Shown in pieces: positions 62,295 through 64,000 of a stretch of 64,000 bases of DNA. Source of the DNA: Zonotrichia leucophrys gambelii. Its lineage: Eukaryota; Chordata; Aves; Passeriformes; Passerellidae. The translations under genes and the position numbers were made by a program. Each line of letters opens with the position of its first letter. The stretch's first letter is position 1. The stretch lies in contig NC_088178.1 in the NCBI RefSeq assembly GCF_028769735.1, forward strand, positions 13,294,857 through 13,358,856. Reading direction: 5' to 3'. Below the pieces are notes generated by a model that was not told where the DNA came from, did not search any database, and saw nothing but the letters and a program-made list of their open reading frames with translations.

Positions 62295-62588
62295 GGTGAC
62301 AGTGGCTATCCAGGACAGAAAGAGCTGATGGATCTAATTTGATTTTGCCCTTCTACCAGCAGAAGTTCACTTACTAGTTCACTTACTCAGAATTCATTGA
62401 TCACTCAAAGGTCTTCTGGGATTGTGAAATCTCATTCTCGGTGTCTTTTCCAATTGTCAAAGCACAGACTCAATACCACATCTGACATCCTTGCAGCCTG
62501 CCTAGTTCTGCATAACACAGCAGTCAACCATGGGGTTATAGTCAATGATGGGACTCTCACAAAGGATGACAAGGCTAAATCTTACTGA
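62295..62588 (+). pseudogene. PIF/Harbinger (HARBI1-type) transposase C-terminal remnant
   Basis: One frame carries three ordered hallmarks of the DDE_Tnp_4 nuclease fold. GDSGYP (62295-62312) is the block with the second catalytic Asp. ITQRSSGIVKSHSRCL (62400-62447) aligns with the family's ..IERTFG.LKSRFRCL block. ACLVLHN..NHG (from 62496) is the terminal CxxLHN block. Spacing between the first two, about 29 codons, is family-like. The frame is broken by TGA at 62340-62342, the catalytic Glu position is Gln (CAA, 62406-62408), and 12 bases are duplicated in tandem at 62364-62387. The N-terminal half is not visible upstream. GDSGYP is preceded directly by TATAATTTCTAG, which looks like a splice acceptor, so it may be one exon of a decayed HARBI1-like gene copy rather than a transposon body. 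It is surely inactive. Confidence 0.8.
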
Positions 62589-64000
62589 CTTCAGACATGC
62601 CAAAAAGGTATATCTTTCTGAAAGGTGGGTTTGCTGATGATAAGCAAGGGGCAGCTCAGTGACAGCCATATCTTTAACAAGGAATAGGAAGAGCTGGGAA
62701 AGGATGATTAGAGCCAGAAAAGTCAGAGAGTAAAAGACAGAGAAAATGCAGAAGGAGTTTTCACAAAGATCCATAGGTCTAAAAGCAAATAAATTGCACT
62801 ACTTAGTGTAGGAAGATGATTGAATTCCTCTATCTGTGAGTTACAGTTCCCAGCTAAAACAGAAGGCAGCGTCCTGTGCACAGGCCATTCAGTTCAGTGG
62901 CAAGCCTCATGGAGGGGACTGTCAGAACAAGAACTAGTCTCAAAGTGGATGTAAACACCTTCTGGTCACTAAATGCACACAAAGAGGCAAGATGAGGTTT
63001 CTGAAACTTCAACAAATGCTTATGTTCAGTAAGGCTCATCCTGAGTTTTTGAGAGCAGATAAGGTGGAAAAGAAAGATATTGGTAAGTAGATGACATTTA
63101 AAAGAAGCAGTATTAAAGTCCTCCATTACAAGAATAAAGACAACTATTTTGTCAACAGCAAAGACATTTATCTTCATCTGGGAGTAACATGTGATTCTTT
63201 CTCTTACCTGAGGGAATTCTAAACCATGCATCTACTGCAGAATTTTGCAAACATTCATCAATATTTAGGTTACCAGTTTTGGAACCAATGTATTACCAAA
63301 TATGAGTTTCTTTCACAGTAACAAACATTATAATCAGAACAGACACTCTTTAATCACAGATTGTTTTCTGAACACATTTGCCAGTCTCATTTCAAACTGT
63401 TTGAGCACCTGAGCTTTCATTACTCCTCTCTGGAAAGTATTCACTATCCTAAATGCAGCCAGCTATGCTAAGTAACTTTGCTCTGATAGACATTGTTCAT
63501 TTTCTCCTTTTTTCACTCATCCTTTGGAGGACATGAAAATGTTTTTCTCCCTGTGTGCTTAAAATCCTTCCACAAAAATCAGCTGCTTCATCTTCTTGTC
63601 ATAAACTTTTTTATATTCAAACAGGCACCAGTGTTGCTGTGCCCCATCAAGAGACTTGGTCAATAGTTCCAAAAACACAGAAGTCACAGGGGAAAATTAT
63701 GGGGAATTACATTCCTAGTAAAATGGTATTTAAAATCTCTTGGTTGGTTTGCAGACTATGATACTTTCATTTAGAAATACTGGTTTATTTCAAATGGAAT
63801 TTTATTCAAACAGAATGAAAGCATAGCTTCTGAGGCTAGAGCTGAAGCCTTGGAACAGAGGGGGAGTGATCCCATACTTAACATCACCACTCAGAGCTCT
63901 GATCACTCTCTATTTTGCTCCAAACACACTGTGCAGCCTTAGTCAAGTTGCTTAGGGGTTTTTTGTGGCTTAATCCCCCATCTTTGAGATAACTATGACT
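62589..64000. other. No gene seen
   Basis: AT-rich non-coding DNA up to the window end; no terminal inverted repeat for the Harbinger remnant was found by eye. Confidence 0.5.

Noticed and set aside
1..64000. CRISPR arrays, bacterial or phage genes, endogenous retrovirus
   Set aside because: No spaced direct repeats, no compact coding, and no LTR pair, primer-binding site or retroviral frames were seen.

Overview
The window looks like vertebrate, most probably bird, non-coding nuclear DNA. It is AT-rich and poor in CpG, and no open frame reaches the size or character of an ordinary gene. The recognisable interspersed repeats are CR1-type LINE 3' ends: one on the minus strand at about 42.69-42.97 kb and two on the plus strand at about 48.44-48.68 and 49.22-49.68 kb. 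The last ends in the octamer pair ATTCTGTG ATTCTCTG that is typical of avian and other reptilian CR1. Sparse, truncated CR1 with no SINE or LTR load fits a bird best. The species cannot be told from this sequence.

Layout. 0-9 kb: plain AT-rich DNA with a 13-bp stem-loop, an 18-bp perfect palindrome that reads as a p53-family response element, and one candidate minus-strand exon (5347-5401). 9-14 kb: two diverged copies of the same ancient repeat (9.22-9.31 and 13.59-13.69 kb), a G-quadruplex motif, a 9-bp minisatellite and an A/CA-rich tract. 14-24 kb: mostly unannotated, with a POU/SOX-like site at 17.6 kb. 24.3-26.7 kb: a marked cluster of perfect palindromes and hairpins, including an 18-bp tandem repeat that builds two exact p53 half-sites, followed by a CpG-rich candidate plus-strand exon and a homeobox-rich palindromic block. 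29-31.5 kb: a CpG-rich candidate minus-strand exon, an RFX X-box and a second G-quadruplex motif. 34-48 kb: long T and A runs, a 47-bp segment present twice, and minus-strand CR1. 48-57 kb: two plus-strand CR1 ends, candidate minus-strand exons and a 400-bp purine-rich strip. 62.3-62.6 kb: a decayed PIF/Harbinger (HARBI1-type) transposase C-terminus, the clearest protein fossil here.

How it may work together. The minus-strand candidate exons at 51.3, 29.3 and 5.3 kb each have one open frame, GT-AG borders and more CpG than their surroundings. They could belong to one long-intron gene read right to left, but I do not recognise the peptides, and splice-like pairs of this size also arise by chance. 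The rest is best read as intergenic or intronic DNA with scattered candidate regulatory sites and old transposon remains. I found no convincing RNA gene, CRISPR array, intact mobile element or operon-like structure.
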